Below are positions 61,225 to 64,000 of a stretch of 64,000 nt of DNA, one piece after another. The notes under the pieces were generated by a model. The model made no database searches. It saw only the letters and a list, made by a program, of their open reading frames with translations, and was not told the origin of the DNA. Every line of letters starts with the position of its first letter. Position 1 is the first letter of the stretch. The translations under genes and the position numbers were made by a program. Source of the DNA: SABI01 sp963663665 (lineage in GTDB: Bacteria > Spirochaetota > Spirochaetia > Sphaerochaetales > Sphaerochaetaceae); contig CAXXKP010000010.1 in the NCBI GenBank assembly GCA_963663665.2, positions 434,001 to 498,000 on the forward strand, written 5' to 3'.

Positions 61225-62390
61225 TCGTCTGTTTTTTTTGCTTTTACCCTTTTCATTCTTGGTCCATTGTACCGCTTACTCTTTTTATTCTTTACAACCC
61301 TTCCTGGAACATGTACAGGTTTTCGAGCCTTATACCAAGCTGGTAGTACATCAAGCCCCTTTTCTTTAAGTATAGAAGCACATGCTTGTTCTACATCATA
61401 ATTAGCTGGAGTGATGGGATGGATACACTCCTTGATAAGAGAAAACATTCGCATATAATACTCTTTATCATCTTCGTCTTCCTCTTGATACCCAGTAATG
61501 AGAGGCGCGACAAGAGCTGAGATCATATCACTCCTACCAACCTCCTCATACGTACCTAAATGGATGTTCTTTATTTTATCATCAAGAGATGAAAGAGAAG
61601 AAAGAATTTCGTTGAAGGAAAAACTTAGTGAAATAGCTGGCAAAATATAGATGAGAACTTTATGTTTTTGAAGCTGTTCGAAAATAGGTTTTGAATACCC
61701 ACTACTAAGAATTTTAATCACTTCTTCAGTTATTCGGCTGCTAGAGACTCGGCTTAAATTAACCCCATCTCTCTTTATTGCTCTTTTTACATCAAATGAG
61801 AGGGAAAACCCAGTAGTTACAGAATACTTGATTGCTCGAATCATCCTTACAGGATCTTCGATAAAACTTTCGTTTAATGGAAGAATTGATCTTACTCTTT
61901 TCTTTTCAATATCAACCATAGCTCTATTAAAATCAAGAATTCTTCCATCAACAGGATTATAGTATAATGAATTTAAGGTAAAATCTCTTCTTTTAGCATC
62001 TTGTTCTACTGTACCATAAATATCTGAAGGTACATCAGGAGACTCTACTCCAGAACGAAAAGTCGATACTTCTATAATTTTATCAGGGAAGGTAATATGG
62101 ACAAGTTTAAATCTTTTTCCAATGACTCGTGCATTGTAGAAAAGCTTTTGGACCTGACGGGGAGTCAAACTTGTTGCTATATCAAAATCTTTAGGTCGTT
62201 TTTGTAATAATAGGTCTCGTACAGCTCCACCCACAATATAGGCACTAGCCCCTGCTGAATGTAATTTTCTCACAATATATAAAGCATCACCATCAATATC
62301 TGCTGTTTTAATATGGTGTTCTCTCTCATCATAAACATTCGCAATAGGGATGTTGACTCCTGAATGATCTTTTTTGTAGCGTGTTCGCAT
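61221..62390 (-). CDS. pcnB: Poly(A) polymerase / tRNA nucleotidyltransferase family (PcnB type)
   Basis: Class II nucleotidyltransferase. The catalytic head shows GGAVRDLLLQKRPKDFDIAT with the two metal-binding Asp, RDFTLNSLYYNPVDGRILDF, and IEDPVRMIRAIKYS. The RFKLVHI segment and the very basic C-terminus (NKKSKRYNGPRMKRVKAKK) favour PcnB, which adds poly(A) tails and marks RNA for decay, over a CCA-adding enzyme. The distinction is not certain: both tRNAs seen here lack encoded CCA, so some enzyme must add it. 389 residues. Divergent from hisS. Confidence 0.85.
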   Translation of the reverse strand: MRTRYKKDHSGVNIPIANVYDEREHHIKTADIDGDALYIVRKLHSAGASAYIVGGAVRDLLLQKRPKDFDIATSLTPRQVQKLFYNARVIGKRFKLVHITFPDKIIEVSTFRSGVESPDVPSDIYGTVEQDAKRRDFTLNSLYYNPVDGRILDFNRAMVDIEKKRVRSILPLNESFIEDPVRMIRAIKYSVTTGFSLSFDVKRAIKRDGVNLSRVSSSRITEEVIKILSSGYSKPIFEQLQKHKVLIYILPAISLSFSFNEILSSLSSLDDKIKNIHLGTYEEVGRSDMISALVAPLITGYQEEDEDDKEYYMRMFSLIKECIHPITPANYDVEQACASILKEKGLDVLPAWYKARKPVHVPGRVVKNKKSKRYNGPRMKRVKAKKTDD

Positions 62391-62498
62391 TAATAGGTCC
62401 TATTATATTCGCTTATTGCAGTTTGTACGGGATTTGTTTACACTAAATATTATGTATACTAAATTAGTAAAAAATGCAACAGGAGCTAACAAAGAGCA

Positions 62499-63794
62499 AT
62501 GATTCAAAGTAAAGTACTCAAAGGGTTTCGAGATTCTCTTCCTTCTCAAGAAATTGTAAAAAAACAAATTATCTCTATATTAGAAAAAACCTTTTCAAGT
62601 TATGGTTTCGTCCCTATTGATACTCCAGTACTCGAATATACTGAAGTTCTTCTTGGCAAAGGTGGTGGAGAAACTGATAAACAAATATTCCATTTTGCAG
62701 ACAATGGAGGACGCGATGTCGCTTTAAGATTTGACCTTACCGTACCATTTGCTCGTTTTATGGCCCTTCATTATAATGAATTATCCATCCCATTCAAAAG
62801 ATATCATATAAATAAAGTGTGGAGAGGAGAGAATCCTCAAAAAGGGCGATTCAGAGAATTTTATCAATGTGATTTTGATATCGTTGGTGTAGACAATGCA
62901 ATAAGTGACAGTGAAATATTGATGATGATGTATTCGTCTCTTTCCTCTCTACATCTAAAAAATGTCTCAATTCATATCAACCATAGAGGACTGTTTAATT
63001 CCTTTTTAGCACACCACGAACTATCACAACACAGTGTTGAAATCCTTCGAATTGTAGATAAATTACGTAAAATCGGAGAAGAAGAAACTATTACACTTCT
63101 TAACGAGATTATTGGAGATATACAAAAAGCAAAGAGCATCATAGAATTCATTACCCCACTAGAACATGAAGACCCCTACGTAACTATTGAAAGGTTAAAA
63201 AATGCAGCAGGAAATGATGTAGAGAGTTCAACACGATTATTAGAAATTTTTGAATCACTAAAAAGTGCACATATGGACTCCATGATTGTAATTGACCCAT
63301 CAATCACTCGTGGGCTTGATTATTACACCGGTATTGTCTACGAAACATTCTTGAACGACTTACCTTCTATCGGTTCTATTTGTTCAGGTGGAAGATATAA
63401 CGATTTAGCATCGCTTTACACAAAAGAAAAACTTCCAGGAGTAGGTTCGTCTATAGGACTTGATAGATTACTGAGCGCACTCGAAGAGTTAGGAAGTCCA
63501 TTCTTTGAGAAAAACTCCAGTGCAGATGTTATACTATTCAATACTGACTCTTCTCAAATACATACTCTTCAAAAGGTCGCTCGTGAGTTGAGAAATGAAG
63601 GTATCAGGGTAGATGTGTATGTAAGCAATAAAAAAATAAACGCACAATTTAAGTATGCAGAACAAAATTCAATACCGTATGGATTATTTGTTACTGACGA
63701 AGGATCTTATCAAATGAGAAATCTTGATTCCCGTAAAGATTATCATGACAAAACAATAAATGAGTTAGCACAAATCATAAAAGAAGGCGCTTAA
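62499..63794 (+). CDS. hisS: Histidyl-tRNA synthetase
   Basis: Class II synthetase charging tRNA-His, 431 residues. Motif 1 region SYGFVPIDTPVLEYTEVL, motif 2 FKRYHINKVWRGENPQKGRF followed by REFYQCDFDIVG, the histidine motif GLDYYTGIVYE, and motif 3 PGVGSSIGLDRLLSAL, then the C-terminal anticodon domain. The ATG at 62499 has AGGAG 13 bases upstream, a little far. A helicase gene follows after three bases. Confidence 0.96.
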   Translation: MIQSKVLKGFRDSLPSQEIVKKQIISILEKTFSSYGFVPIDTPVLEYTEVLLGKGGGETDKQIFHFADNGGRDVALRFDLTVPFARFMALHYNELSIPFKRYHINKVWRGENPQKGRFREFYQCDFDIVGVDNAISDSEILMMMYSSLSSLHLKNVSIHINHRGLFNSFLAHHELSQHSVEILRIVDKLRKIGEEETITLLNEIIGDIQKAKSIIEFITPLEHEDPYVTIERLKNAAGNDVESSTRLLEIFESLKSAHMDSMIVIDPSITRGLDYYTGIVYETFLNDLPSIGSICSGGRYNDLASLYTKEKLPGVGSSIGLDRLLSALEELGSPFFEKNSSADVILFNTDSSQIHTLQKVARELRNEGIRVDVYVSNKKINAQFKYAEQNSIPYGLFVTDEGSYQMRNLDSRKDYHDKTINELAQIIKEGA

Positions 63795-63797
63795 TTT

Positions 63798-64000
63798 ATG
63801 TTTACCATGCAACATCTTCCTGTTTACAAAAACAAGGGAGAAATACTTGAAGGATTAACCCACCATCAAGTTATAGTCGTAGAAAGTCCCACAGGTAGTG
63901 GGAAAACGACTCAAATACCACTAATTCTTCATGAGAGTGGTTATACACATGATAAAATGGTAGGAATTACTCAGCCCCGACGAATTGCGACCTTATCTGT
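63798..64000 (+). CDS. DEAH-box helicase (HrpA/HrpB type), 5' part
   Basis: The first 67 codons of a gene cut off by the window edge. Walker A SPTGSGKTTQIP and motif Ia QPRRIATLSV are diagnostic of DEAH-box ATP-dependent RNA helicases of the HrpA/HrpB group. The start is three bases after hisS, so it is probably co-transcribed. HrpA or HrpB cannot be decided from this piece. Confidence 0.85.
   Translation, partial: MFTMQHLPVYKNKGEILEGLTHHQVIVVESPTGSGKTTQIPLILHESGYTHDKMVGITQPRRIATLS

Overview
The window reads as a stretch of a spirochaete chromosome, with low G+C and A/T-rich codon use throughout. The evidence is indirect but consistent. There is a very large GreA with a long helical N-terminal extension, a fused cytidylate kinase-ribosomal protein S1, a sigma-70 with an acidic N-terminus next to dnaG and a C4 zinc-ribbon coiled-coil protein, an Rnf complex, and gene orders (pnp..lptF-lptG-tgt-murJ; greA/recA..rluB-cmk-rpsA) that I recall from Borrelia and Treponema. 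I cannot name the genus; a Treponema or Sphaerochaeta relative fits. I see no phage, insertion sequence or CRISPR array. Most of it is ordinary, densely packed housekeeping DNA.

Layout. 1-6.5 kb: plus-strand operon pnp (5' end cut off)-dut-lptF-like-lptG-like-tgt-murJ. 6.5-9.2 kb: greA on the minus strand, with its own promoter and terminator. 9.4-18.9 kb: plus-strand rpe-dtd-recA, then scpA-scpB-rluB-cmk/rpsA, a TPR membrane protein, a lipoprotein and mazG. 19-27 kb: a peptide-type ABC uptake locus with two paralogous binding proteins, a GntR-type regulator with a C-terminal RCK_C domain (BusR-like), a 571-bp regulatory gap with a strong promoter and a paired operator-like repeat, then oppB, oppC and a fused oppD-oppF. 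27-37 kb, minus strand: a B12-type radical SAM protein, RNase P RNA, a zinc-ribbon protein, rpoD, dnaG, a YkgJ-type protein, tRNA-Tyr and tRNA-Thr, a periplasmic TPR protein, aroH and a small membrane protein. 37-44 kb: a DUF1015 gene (+), a ChvE/Ggu-type sugar ABC transporter (-), and tsaC with an FtsB/DivIC-like gene (-). 44-60 kb: a two-helix membrane protein with a worn-down GGDEF-like end (+), then a minus-strand run of fifteen genes read rnfC-D-G-E-A-B, a GH57-like gene, prfB, an unknown, ftsY, an unknown, lolC-lolD-lolE-like genes and rnz. 60-64 kb: a P-loop/Asp23 fusion (+), pcnB (-), hisS (+) and the start of a DEAH-box helicase (+).

Most interesting points. (1) The BusR-like regulator lies upstream of a promoter that carries an inverted repeat whose 7-bp halves are 22 bp apart, which is the operator spacing I recall for c-di-AMP-dependent BusR; here it would control peptide uptake rather than betaine uptake. 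(2) The cmk-rpsA fusion contains a well-spaced in-frame Shine-Dalgarno and GTG start exactly where a free S1 protein would begin. (3) prfB keeps the complete +1 programmed frameshift site. (4) A GH57 4-alpha-glucanotransferase homologue that has lost its catalytic motifs sits between rnfB and prfB. (5) Several genes lack a Shine-Dalgarno sequence but have a -10 box placed to give leaderless transcripts, scpA being the clearest.
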